Below, one piece after another: positions 9,156 through 18,313 of a DNA stretch of 56,571 nucleotides. Source of the stretch: Flavobacteriales bacterium TMED96 (lineage in GTDB: Bacteria > Bacteroidota > Bacteroidia > Flavobacteriales > Flavobacteriaceae); NCBI GenBank assembly GCA_002171475.2, contig NHEX02000027.1, positions 27,912-84,482 of the forward strand. The letters are read 5' to 3'. The notes beneath the pieces were generated by a model. The model was not told where the DNA came from. It made no database searches and worked only from the letters and a program-made list of their open reading frames with translations. The position numbers and the translations under genes were made by a program. Position 1 is the stretch's first letter, and every line of letters begins with the position of its first letter.

Positions 9156-9509
9156 TCACTTAATTTTTTCTGTTTTCTCTTTTGTATCACTTTTAATTTT
9201 TGCAGACTCTTTTTCTACCTTTGATTTAGATTCAGTCTTTTTGGGAGAGTTTGCTTTGGTAGACTTGTAATCTTCTACTTTTTTAGATATTGGCTCTTGA
9301 GACTTGGTTTTAGCTGATTCTTTTTTTTCTGAAACTGAATTAGCATTCTTAGGTTTAGTTTCTTTTTTTTGTGCTTTACTAACCTTTTTAGTTGAAGAAG
9401 TTTTTTGTGAAGTTTTTTTGGTAGTTAGTTTTTTTGTGGTTGATGCAACTTTTTTTTTGGTTTCATCTTTTTTAGGTTTTTCTTTCTTTTCTTTTTGTCC
9501 CTTAGCCAT
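9156..9509 (-). CDS. Lys/Glu/Ser/Thr-rich ORF, probable N-terminal extension of S1, same frame as rpsA and ended by UGA
   Basis: 117 aa MAKGQKEKKEKPKKDETKKK...KTEKIK; same minus-strand frame as rpsA; ends in TGA immediately upstream of S1-like sequence. Confidence 0.6.
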   Translation of the reverse strand: MAKGQKEKKEKPKKDETKKKVASTTKKLTTKKTSQKTSSTKKVSKAQKKETKPKNANSVSEKKESAKTKSQEPISKKVEDYKSTKANSPKKTESKSKVEKESAKIKSDTKEKTEKIK

Positions 9510-9540
9510 TATTTTAAAATTTGTATCCTGTTAATAATTT

Positions 9541-9590
9541 GTGAAGCTTTAATTGAAATTAACAGAAGGGTTATTATTACTCCGCTTCAC
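9541..9590 (-). promoter_or_regulatory. Candidate structured 5' leader of the rpsA transcript
   Basis: Perfect 7-nt inverted repeat GTGAAGC (9541-9547) / GCTTCAC (9584-9590) enclosing the hairpin TTAATT-GA-AATTAA (9549-9562), between the candidate promoter and the ATG at 9509. Confidence 0.4.
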
Positions 9591-9606
9591 TTAATCAAAG
9601 AGTGTG

Positions 9607-9636
9607 CAAATATATACTTAAATCGATTATTAACAA
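9607..9636 (-). promoter_or_regulatory. Bacteroidota-type promoter (TTG-N19-TATATTTG) for rpsA
   Basis: On the minus strand TTG (9636-9634), 19-nt spacer, TATATTTG (9614-9607) matches the Bacteroidota -33/-7 consensus (TTG...TAnnTTTG). Confidence 0.6.
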
Positions 9637-9755
9637 CGATAATTCTAAAATAATTCGATCAAATATTATTAAAAATTTGATTATTGAAATTAAAAAAGTG
9701 AACTTTTCTTCTACTCTTAATTGTTTTTTGTACATTAAAAAAATTTTTTAAAAAA

Positions 9756-10007
9756 TTGAAAAAAAATAATTCTAGCGATAACGAATATTGGAGATCTAAC
9801 TTAAAATTCGTTTCAATTCTGCTTGCAATCTGGTTTACTGTTTCTTTTGGGTTTGGGATACTCCTCGTTGAAAATTTAAATCAATTCCAAATTGGAGGTT
9901 TCCCTCTTGGGTTTTGGTTTTCACAACAAGGCTCTATATATATTTTTGTGATTTTAATTTTCATATACATCTATCTAATGAATAAGCTGGATAAAAAATT
10001 CAAATAA
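9756..10007 (+). CDS. DUF4212 family small subunit of sodium/substrate symporter
   Basis: 83 aa 'YWRSNLKFVSILLAIWFTVSFGFGILL...GFPLGFWFSQQGSIYIFVILIFIYIYLMNKLDKKF'; directly upstream of a sodium:solute symporter. Start TTG. Confidence 0.9.
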   Translation: MKKNNSSDNEYWRSNLKFVSILLAIWFTVSFGFGILLVENLNQFQIGGFPLGFWFSQQGSIYIFVILIFIYIYLMNKLDKKFK

Positions 10008-11669
10008 ATGGAACTTCAAATATGGATTTGGCTTTTAGTGGGATTATCATTTGCTATGTACATTGGGATTGCAATATGGTCTAGAGCTGGAAACACGAAA
10101 GAATTTTATATAGCCGGAAGAGGTGTTCCTCCAGTAGCAAATGGTATGGCTACTGCTGCTGATTGGATGTCAGCCGCTTCTTTCATTTCTATGGCGGGGA
10201 TTATATCATTTATAGGCTATGATGGGTCAGTTTATCTTATGGGGTGGACGGGTGGATATGTTTTGTTAGCATTGCTATTAGCTCCATATTTAAGAAAATT
10301 TGGAAAGTTTACTGTACCTGACTTTATCGGAGAAAGATACTATTCATCAACTGCAAGATTGGTCGCTGTTTTTTGTGCTTTAATAGTATCTTTTACCTAC
10401 GTAGCTGGTCAAATGAGAGGTGTGGGTGTCGTTTTTTCAAGATATCTTGAAGTTGATATTAACACCGGTGTATTTATCGGCATGGCTATAGTTTTATTTT
10501 ATGCTGTTTTAGGAGGAATGAAAGGTATTACCTATACCCAAGTCGCTCAATATTGTGTTTTAATTTTTGCTTTTCTGATTCCAGCAATTTTCATATCATT
10601 TCTAAGTACGGGTTGGGTTATCCCACAAATTGGATTTGGGTCTTCAGATCAAAATGGCATTTACCTTCTTGATAAATTAAATTCGTTACACAAAGATTTG
10701 GGTTTTAGTAATTATACGAGTGGAAATAAGTCAATGTTGGATATGCTTCTGATTACACTTGCCCTAATGGTAGGGACCGCTGGTTTACCTCACGTTATTG
10801 TTCGTTTCTTTACAGTAAAAAAGGTAAGTGACGCTAGAAAATCTGCCGGTTGGGCTCTTTTATTTATAGCTATATTGTACACTACTGCACCGGCTATTGC
10901 AGTGTTTGCAAGAATAAATCTTATTGAAACAACAAACAATAAGATATATTCAAATATGCCTACTTGGTTTAAAAAATGGGAAGAAACAGGTCTTATCGAG
11001 TTTACAGATAAAAACAATGACCAAATAATTCAGTACAGTGCTGATAATACCAAAAATGAATTAATTATTGACAGAGATATTATGGTTCTTGCAAATCCAG
11101 AAATCGCTCAATTACCAAACTGGGTGATTGCCCTACTTGCTGCGGGTGCACTTGCGGCTGCTTTGTCGACTGCTGCTGGTCTTTTGCTTGTTATTTCTTC
11201 GTCAATTTCTCATGACTTAATTAAAGGAATTATACATCCTAAAGTAAGTGAAAAACAAGAATTAGTCGCAGCTCGAATTTCTTCTTTTGTGGCTGTAATG
11301 TTAGCCGGGTATTTTGGTATTAATCCACCGGGTTTTGTTGCCGCTACTGTTGCACTTGCTTTTGGACTTGCCGCTGCATCTTTTTTCCCAGCGATTGTGA
11401 TGGGAATATTTAGTTTAAAAATGAACAAAGAAGGTGCCGTTTGTGGAATGATAACAGGAATGTCTTTGATGATTATATATATGCTAAAATTCAAATTCGG
11501 ATGGTTTGGAGGAGGAAATTCATCTCAATGGTGGTTTGGGATCTCACCCGAAGGATTTGGTAGTATATCTATGCTATTTAACTTTTTAATTTCTATTACT
11601 GTTTCAAAATTCACAAAAAAAATTCCAGAAGAAGTTCAGAGATTAGTTCTAGAGATAAGAAAACCTTAA
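10008..11669 (+). CDS. Sodium:solute symporter family protein (cation acetate/monocarboxylate symporter-like)
   Basis: 'FYIAGRGVPPVANGMATAADWMSAASFISMAG', 'GFVAATVALAFGLAAASFFPAIVMGIF'; multiple TM segments. Confidence 0.93.
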   Translation: MELQIWIWLLVGLSFAMYIGIAIWSRAGNTKEFYIAGRGVPPVANGMATAADWMSAASFISMAGIISFIGYDGSVYLMGWTGGYVLLALLLAPYLRKFGKFTVPDFIGERYYSSTARLVAVFCALIVSFTYVAGQMRGVGVVFSRYLEVDINTGVFIGMAIVLFYAVLGGMKGITYTQVAQYCVLIFAFLIPAIFISFLSTGWVIPQIGFGSSDQNGIYLLDKLNSLHKDLGFSNYTSGNKSMLDMLLITLALMVGTAGLPHVIVRFFTVKKVSDARKSAGWALLFIAILYTTAPAIAVFARINLIETTNNKIYSNMPTWFKKWEETGLIEFTDKNNDQIIQYSADNTKNELIIDRDIMVLANPEIAQLPNWVIALLAAGALAAALSTAAGLLLVISSSISHDLIKGIIHPKVSEKQELVAARISSFVAVMLAGYFGINPPGFVAATVALAFGLAAASFFPAIVMGIFSLKMNKEGAVCGMITGMSLMIIYMLKFKFGWFGGGNSSQWWFGISPEGFGSISMLFNFLISITVSKFTKKIPEEVQRLVLEIRKP

Positions 11670-11726
11670 TAAATAATATGCATTTCATATTTAAGATAAG
11701 TTATTAATTGAAAATTATTTTTATTT

Positions 11727-13556
11727 TTGCTGGTTATGTATAAAAACGTATTAAAATTTGACTTTTCAAACTTCAAAGGGGATTTTTTTGGAGGTATAAC
11801 TGCTGGTATAGTTGCTCTCCCACTTGCACTGGCGTTTGGGTTAAGTTCTGGGTTAGGTCCTAGCGCCGGTTTATATGGTGCTATTTTTATCAGTTTTTTC
11901 GCAGCTTTTTTCGGAGGTACTGCGACCCAGATATCAGGTCCTACTGCTCCTATGACGGCTGTAAGCATGGTCTTTATTGCAGATATTTTATCCAATTTTG
12001 ATGGATCTACAAGCAAGGCATTACCTATTATTCTTGCAGTATTTTTGCTATCCGGTCTTTTACAAATTTTATTGGGCTTTATTGGAGTTGGAAAATATAT
12101 AAGATATATACCCTACCCAGTTGTTTCAGGTTTCATGACAGCTATAGGTGTTATTATTCTAGTCACCCAAATCGCACCAACGGTGGGTTATTACGTAAAA
12201 GAAGATAATGAATTTGTTGAAAATTTTAAAGAAAAGGCAGAAAGTAACCTTCTTCAAAAATCTCTTAATGATGAAATAAGTAACGAGACGTTAGTTTTAG
12301 ATGATTTTGAGTCCGTAATAAAAAATTCTAACAAAATAACTCAGACTGATATAATGACAGAAGCTAAAACTTTGGCTAGCAAGGAAGCTTCTGGAGTCTT
12401 AGGAACTTTCAATGTTATGCCTAGAATTATAAAAAATATTGATATAACAGAACTCTTATTAGCTCTTTTTACAATAGCTATTATTTATGGATTTAAAAGA
12501 ATAACAACCGCTGTCCCCAGTACTCTTGTGGCTTTATTTGTAGTGTCTGGAGTTGCGTACGGATTTGGAATTAATTATAGGCCAATATCAGCCATACCCT
12601 CAGGGCTTCCAGAAATACAGTATGGTGTATTTAATGTCCTAGATATCACACTAGTTGCAAAATATATTTTTACTGCAATTACTCTCGCACTTTTAGGGGC
12701 AATTGATTCACTTCTAACCTCTATTGTAGCTGATAATATGACTAAAACTATTCATAAACCCAATAAAGAGCTTATTGGTCAAGGAATTGGTAATTCAATT
12801 GGAGCTCTCTTTGGAGGTATTCCTGGTGCAGGAGCTACCATTAGGACAGTAGTAAATATAAATTCAGGGGGGAAAACAAGACTATCCGGAATGATCGCCG
12901 GACTTTTACTTCTTTTTATTCTCTTGGCAGTAGGTCCTATTGCTTCTAAAATTCCTGCTGCGGTGCTTGCAGGTATTTTAATAACCGTAGGAATAGGCGT
13001 TATGGATTATAAAGGGCTAAAGGCCATTCCTTATATGCCAAGGCCTGAGGTTTTTATACTAATAATCGTGTTAGTTCTCTCGTCAGTTTGGAACTTGGTA
13101 TACGCTGTTGGTATAGGTTTAGTAATAGCTTCCCTTATTTTTATGAAAAAAGTCGGTGATTTAACAAGTGAAAGCTTTAACATTTTTCCTATAAAAAAAG
13201 GGGAATTCAAACTTCCTTCAAATCTAAAGGAAGAGATTTTTATAAAAGATATTGAAGGACCTCTTTTCTTTGGGAGTAGCTCTAATTTTAATCAAACGGC
13301 TAAACAAATTCCATCAACAGTATCAATCTTAATTATTAGACTCAAAAAGGTGCCTTACATTGATCAATCTGGGTTGTATGCACTAGAATCTATAATTAAT
13401 GATCTAATTTCAAAAGATAAAAGAGTACTTCTCGTTGGGCTTAATGATCAGCCAAAGGACTTAATGGAAAAGGCAAACATAATTCCTAATTTAATTCCAA
13501 TAGAACAAATTTTTAATGATTTTGAATCATCTTTACTTTCAATAAAAAATCTTTAA
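11727..13556 (+). CDS. SulP family inorganic anion transporter with C-terminal STAS domain
   Basis: 'GGITAGIVALPLALAFGLSSGLGPSAGLYGAIF', 'GPTAPMTAV', 'GIPGAGATIRTVVNINSGGKTRLSGM', STAS region 'IDQSGLYALESII'. Confidence 0.93.
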   Translation: MLVMYKNVLKFDFSNFKGDFFGGITAGIVALPLALAFGLSSGLGPSAGLYGAIFISFFAAFFGGTATQISGPTAPMTAVSMVFIADILSNFDGSTSKALPIILAVFLLSGLLQILLGFIGVGKYIRYIPYPVVSGFMTAIGVIILVTQIAPTVGYYVKEDNEFVENFKEKAESNLLQKSLNDEISNETLVLDDFESVIKNSNKITQTDIMTEAKTLASKEASGVLGTFNVMPRIIKNIDITELLLALFTIAIIYGFKRITTAVPSTLVALFVVSGVAYGFGINYRPISAIPSGLPEIQYGVFNVLDITLVAKYIFTAITLALLGAIDSLLTSIVADNMTKTIHKPNKELIGQGIGNSIGALFGGIPGAGATIRTVVNINSGGKTRLSGMIAGLLLLFILLAVGPIASKIPAAVLAGILITVGIGVMDYKGLKAIPYMPRPEVFILIIVLVLSSVWNLVYAVGIGLVIASLIFMKKVGDLTSESFNIFPIKKGEFKLPSNLKEEIFIKDIEGPLFFGSSSNFNQTAKQIPSTVSILIIRLKKVPYIDQSGLYALESIINDLISKDKRVLLVGLNDQPKDLMEKANIIPNLIPIEQIFNDFESSLLSIKNL

Positions 13557-13567
13557 AAGGATAAATT

Positions 13568-14260
13568 CTAAAATTCAAGATTTGAGTCTATATAATTTTT
13601 AGCAATATTAAATACTTCTAGCTCTGATTTTTTGGAAGTATCAATTTCAAAGGCATCATTAGGTTTTTTAAGTGGTGCTATTTTTCTTTCAGAATCTGTT
13701 TTATCCCTCTTAATTAGATTGTCCTCTACTTTCTTTGTGTCAAATGAGATATTATTTTCCTCTATTTGCGTGTTTCTCCTCCTGGTTCTTATATCTAAAT
13801 CTGCTCTTAAAAAAAATTTCACCTTAGCATCGGGAAATACAACAGTCCCAATATCTCTTCCTTCAACAACAATTGATTTTTGTAGTGCAAGATTTTTTTG
13901 CTGAGTAAATAAAAATTTTCTAACTGACTCCAGTTTTGCAACAGAACTAACAATATTGGATATCTCAAAACTATACATCTTTTCACCAAAAGTTTTCCCA
14001 TCAAATGACAAGGAATTATTTCCGTTTTTATCAATCACCCAATCGAAATTTAAATTATTAATTTTATTTATCAATTTAGATTCATTGATTTTATCTTTTA
14101 TTACACATCCATTATTTAACGCAAAATAGCTAATAATTCTATACATTAATCCAGAATTTAAATAATAGAAATTGTAGTGTTCAGCAAGTTTACTTGCGAG
14201 TGTGCTTTTACCTGTTGATGAAAATCCATCAACTGAAATTATATTTCTAGGCATAGACAA
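13568..14260 (-). CDS. cmk: Cytidylate kinase
   Basis: 'ISVDGFSSTGKSTLASKLA', 'YLNSGLMYR', 'VVEGRDIGTVVFPDAKVKFFL'. Confidence 0.95.
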   Translation of the reverse strand: MSMPRNIISVDGFSSTGKSTLASKLAEHYNFYYLNSGLMYRIISYFALNNGCVIKDKINESKLINKINNLNFDWVIDKNGNNSLSFDGKTFGEKMYSFEISNIVSSVAKLESVRKFLFTQQKNLALQKSIVVEGRDIGTVVFPDAKVKFFLRADLDIRTRRRNTQIEENNISFDTKKVEDNLIKRDKTDSERKIAPLKKPNDAFEIDTSKKSELEVFNIAKNYIDSNLEF

Positions 14261-14320
14261 TAAAATCCTTTCATTTTAAATTTAAATTATATCATAAAAA
14301 AATCACTGTAAATCAAAAAA

Positions 14321-16795
14321 TTAAATGTTTTTTGGATTTGAAACAGTTTCATCTGTAACAGACAATTTAATAACATCTCTCATTTCGCTAACGTAGTGTA
14401 AATTTAAATTTTGTAGATAATTCTTTGGGATTAATTCAACATCCTTTTTATTTTCTTCACTAAGAATAATCTCTTTAATCTTTGATCTTTTAGCAGCAAG
14501 AATTTTTTCCTTTATTCCGCCAACCGGAAGGACCTTGCCTCTCAATGTAATCTCACCGGTCATAGACAAATACTTTTTTACTTTTTTTTGACTGAAAAGA
14601 GAAACAAGTGAAGTTAACATTGTTATACCCGCGCTTGGCCCATCTTTTGGAGTAGCACCCTCAGGAATGTGGATATGAACATTGTATTTATCAAATTCTA
14701 TTTTGCTTAAATCAAATAAATCTGCATTTGACTTTATATATTCAAGAGCAATGGTTGCTGATTCTTTCATTATTTTTCCAAGATTGCCTGTGATTGAAAG
14801 TTGACCTTTACCAGATGATAAGGCCGATTCAATAAAAAGAATTTCTCCACCTGCAGAAGTCCAAGCAAGCCCAACAACAACTCCTGCTTTATTATTATTT
14901 TTGAAAACTTCTCTATTAATTAATTGAGGGCCAAGGATCTCTTTAATTTTTACCTTGGAGGGATTTAAAGAGTATTTTTCATCCATTGCAACTGATTTAG
15001 CAGCATATCTTACTGATTTAGCAATTTGCTTTTCTAAACCTCTTACACCTGATTCTCTGGTATACTTGTCAATTATAACCTCTATAATTGGTTTAGAAAG
15101 GATGAAATCTTTTTTATTTAAACCATGTTCTTTTAATTGTTTAGGAACTAAATATTTTTTTGCAATTATTGTTTTTTCTTCAAGAGTGTAACCACTTATG
15201 TTAATAAATTCCATTCTATCTCTAAGTGCCGGATTTATAGATAATATATTATTGGATGTTGCAATGAACATGACCTTTGATAAGTCATAACCCAACTCAA
15301 GGAAATTATCATAAAAATCACTATTTTGCTCTGGATCTAAAACTTCAAGAAGTGCGGAAGAGGGATCTCCTTGAGAACCAAAACCAACTTTATCAATTTC
15401 ATCTAAAACAAAAACAGGGTTTGAAGTTCCAGTTTTTTTTATATTTTGAATAATTCTACCAGGCATAGCTCCTATGTATGTTTTACGATGACCTCTAATC
15501 TCAGATTCATCTTTCAGACCTCCAAGTGAGACCCTCACATATTCTCTTCCAATTGCTTCTGCGATAGATTTACCCAATGATGTTTTACCTACTCCAGGTG
15601 GACCATGAAGACAAATAATTGGTGATTTCATGTCATTTCTTAGCTTTAGAACAGCTAGATATTCTATTATTCTCTTTTTTACCTCATCTAAACCAAAATG
15701 ATCCCTGTTTAAAACTTTCTCTGATCTTTTAAGATCAAAGTTGTCGGTCGAAAAGTGATTCCATGGAAGATCAAGTAGTAAATCAATATAGTTTCTTTGT
15801 ACAGAAAATTCAGCAACTTGGGGATTCATTCTTTGAAGTTTAGAAATTTCTTTTTCAAATGTACTTTGAACTTTATCACTCCATAGTTTTTTAGAAGCTC
15901 TTTTTCTTAATTCTTCAATTTCCTCTTCTTGTGTATGTCCACCGAGTTCCTCTTGAATCGTTTTCATCTGCTGGTGAAGATAGTATTCCCTTTGTTGTTG
16001 GTCTAAATCGTTCCTTACTCTAGATTGAATATCATTTTTCAATTCCAGCTCTTGGTATTCTAAATTGATATATTTTAAACACAACAGAGCCCTTTCACTA
16101 ATATTTTTTGAACTTAGAATTTTTTGTTTGTCATTTACAGTGAGATTCATATTTGAAGAAACAAAATTTATCAAAAATGAATCACTTTGAATATTTTTAA
16201 TTGCAAATGAAGCTTCACTTGGAATGTTTTGATTTTCGTTAATTATCTTAATTGCTGTTTCTTTAATGGATTCAACAGTTAGTTTAAATTCTGACTCCTT
16301 CTTTTGTTTTTTGTTTTCTAAAATAGAACTTATTTTAACCTTCAGATAAGGAAGGTTAGAAACCAAATTATCAATCTTAAATCTTTTTTTGCCTTGAATT
16401 ATAATTGTTGTACTCCCATCCGGCATTTTTAAAACTCTAAGAATTTGAGCTACCGTTCCCATTTGATAAAGGTCATTAATTGCAGGATCTTCTACTTTCT
16501 TATCTTTTTGAGCCACAACACCAATTGGATTTTTGGATTTGTTTGCATCCTTAATTAATTGTATGGATTTATCCCTACCAACTGTAATTGGAATAACAAC
16601 ACCTGGAAATAAAACAGTATTTTTTATTGGAAGTAAAGAAACAACTTCAGGTAATTCTTCTTTTTCAAGTGCCTCCTCATCTTCAGATGTCATAAGAGGT
16701 ATTAGTTCAGCTTCAGAACCAACACTGTCTAAAGAAAAATCGTTACTATCTGAAAAAATTGATTTTGTCATAACAAGTAAATGACATAATGTCAT
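14321..16795 (-). CDS. lon: ATP-dependent endopeptidase Lon (likely start ATG at 16771)
   Basis: 'GPPGVGKTSLGKSIAEAIGREYVRVSLGG', 'DEIDKVG', catalytic 'PKDGPSAGITMLTSL', 'MTGEITLRGKVLPVGGIKEK'. Confidence 0.98.
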   Translation of the reverse strand: MTLCHLLVMTKSIFSDSNDFSLDSVGSEAELIPLMTSEDEEALEKEELPEVVSLLPIKNTVLFPGVVIPITVGRDKSIQLIKDANKSKNPIGVVAQKDKKVEDPAINDLYQMGTVAQILRVLKMPDGSTTIIIQGKKRFKIDNLVSNLPYLKVKISSILENKKQKKESEFKLTVESIKETAIKIINENQNIPSEASFAIKNIQSDSFLINFVSSNMNLTVNDKQKILSSKNISERALLCLKYINLEYQELELKNDIQSRVRNDLDQQQREYYLHQQMKTIQEELGGHTQEEEIEELRKRASKKLWSDKVQSTFEKEISKLQRMNPQVAEFSVQRNYIDLLLDLPWNHFSTDNFDLKRSEKVLNRDHFGLDEVKKRIIEYLAVLKLRNDMKSPIICLHGPPGVGKTSLGKSIAEAIGREYVRVSLGGLKDESEIRGHRKTYIGAMPGRIIQNIKKTGTSNPVFVLDEIDKVGFGSQGDPSSALLEVLDPEQNSDFYDNFLELGYDLSKVMFIATSNNILSINPALRDRMEFINISGYTLEEKTIIAKKYLVPKQLKEHGLNKKDFILSKPIIEVIIDKYTRESGVRGLEKQIAKSVRYAAKSVAMDEKYSLNPSKVKIKEILGPQLINREVFKNNNKAGVVVGLAWTSAGGEILFIESALSSGKGQLSITGNLGKIMKESATIALEYIKSNADLFDLSKIEFDKYNVHIHIPEGATPKDGPSAGITMLTSLVSLFSQKKVKKYLSMTGEITLRGKVLPVGGIKEKILAAKRSKIKEIILSEENKKDVELIPKNYLQNLNLHYVSEMRDVIKLSVTDETVSNPKNI

Positions 16796-16796
16796 T
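16780..16796. promoter_or_regulatory. 17-bp palindrome AATGACAT-A-ATGTCATT just upstream of the probable lon start
   Basis: Perfect 8-nt arms around a 1-nt centre, ending 9 bp before the Met codon at 16771 (MTKSIFSDSND). Confidence 0.5.
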
Positions 16797-16869
16797 AAAA
16801 GAAAAATAAATAGTACTGATTATATATTTTTAAGGTACATTATCATTCTATTATATTTATGTCCAATAT

Positions 16870-18213
16870 CTATGCCATTTGTTTATTATTAAATTTCCCC
16901 TTTTTTTTATTAATACTCAAAATTAAGAAACCGCCAATTAAAAAAAATAGCATAAAGAATATTACTGATGATCTCATACTTCCAGTGATTTGATCAACCA
17001 TTCCGAAAAGTGTCATACCAAAAACAACAGCTATTTTTTCAGTGACTCCATAAAAACTAAAGTAAGAGGCAGTATCTTTTGTATTAGGCAAATACTTAGA
17101 ATAGGTGGCTCTAGAAGTTGATTGCAATCCACCCATAACCATTCCAACTAATCCAGCAACCAAATAAAACTGAAAAGGTGTTTGTATATAATAGGCGTAT
17201 ATACAGATAAGCCCCCAAAGGATATTAGCTACAAATAAAGTAGGTATATTTCCATATTTTAAAGATGCTCTTGCTGCAATTATTGCACCAAAAATGGCTA
17301 TTAGCTGTATTAGTAAGATACTAACAATTAGTCCTATTGTTTTTTCTTGATCTGAAGACCAAATTATTTCCTCTTCTCCAAAATAAGCAGCAACAAGCAT
17401 AATTGTTTGAAGTGCCAGAGAATAAACAAAAAATGCTAATAAAAAACGTTTTAACGAAAAGTCTATTTTTATTAAATCGTATACACTTCTAAGCTCCCTA
17501 TATCCATGAAAAATAATATTTTTTTTCTCAACAGATTTCTTTTCACCTTTAGGCAAGTAAAAAAATGATATTTGACTAAATAATAACCACCAAAAACCAA
17601 CACATACAAATGATATTTTCATTGCATAGAGTCTTGCTTGATCTGGATTTCCTGAAATACCGTAAAAGTCAGGTTGCATAATTAGTGATAAGTTGAACAA
17701 AAGTAAAATTACGCTTCCAATATAGCCTAATGAGTAACCTTTAGCACTTGCCCTGTCTTGTTGTTCAGGATAAGCTACATCTGGTAGGTAAGAATTATAG
17801 AAAATTAAACTGGCCCAGAATCCAATTAATGCTAAAAAATAGAGAAAAAGTCCAGTATAAATGTTATCAAGATTAAACCAAAATAGTCCAATACAAGAAA
17901 AAGAACCTAAAAAAACAAAAAGTTGCATAAAACGTTTTTTATTTCCTAAAAAATCTGCAATACCAGCTAAAATCGGTGAAATAAGTGAAATAATTACAAA
18001 CGCAAATGCTGTCAGAAAACTTATCATAGCTGTATTTTTAATTTGATAGCCCATAAATAAAATTTTATTGTTTTCCACAAATAAAGCTGCGTAATAAAGA
18101 GGAAAAATTGCAGTAGTTATTACCAGTGAATAGACTGAATTAGCCCAATCATAAAAAGCCCAAGCGTTAATAAGTTTTTTAGTACCTTTCTTAGGTTTTT
18201 TTTTTGAAAGCAT
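16870..18213 (-). CDS. MFS transporter, UMF1/Atg22-like family
   Basis: 'INAWAFYDWANSVYSLVITTAIFPLYY', 'FYNSYLPDVAYPEQQDRASAKGYSLGYIGS', 'GGLQSTSRATYSKYLP'. Confidence 0.92.
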   Translation of the reverse strand: MLSKKKPKKGTKKLINAWAFYDWANSVYSLVITTAIFPLYYAALFVENNKILFMGYQIKNTAMISFLTAFAFVIISLISPILAGIADFLGNKKRFMQLFVFLGSFSCIGLFWFNLDNIYTGLFLYFLALIGFWASLIFYNSYLPDVAYPEQQDRASAKGYSLGYIGSVILLLFNLSLIMQPDFYGISGNPDQARLYAMKISFVCVGFWWLLFSQISFFYLPKGEKKSVEKKNIIFHGYRELRSVYDLIKIDFSLKRFLLAFFVYSLALQTIMLVAAYFGEEEIIWSSDQEKTIGLIVSILLIQLIAIFGAIIAARASLKYGNIPTLFVANILWGLICIYAYYIQTPFQFYLVAGLVGMVMGGLQSTSRATYSKYLPNTKDTASYFSFYGVTEKIAVVFGMTLFGMVDQITGSMRSSVIFFMLFFLIGGFLILSINKKKGKFNNKQMA

Positions 18214-18313
18214 ATTTTAAAATTACGAAGTTTTTTTAAAATAGCTTTAAATTATGATATGTTGTGATGTTCTTATGTGTTAAATATCTATTTTAGATAA
18301 CAAAAAAGTAAAT

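Noticed and set aside
9110-9160. Selenocysteine insertion at the rpsA UGA
   Set aside because: Downstream sequence has only a weak CTTC…GAAG pairing and a distant TGATC/GATCA repeat, no convincing bacterial SECIS, and S1 has no known Sec position.
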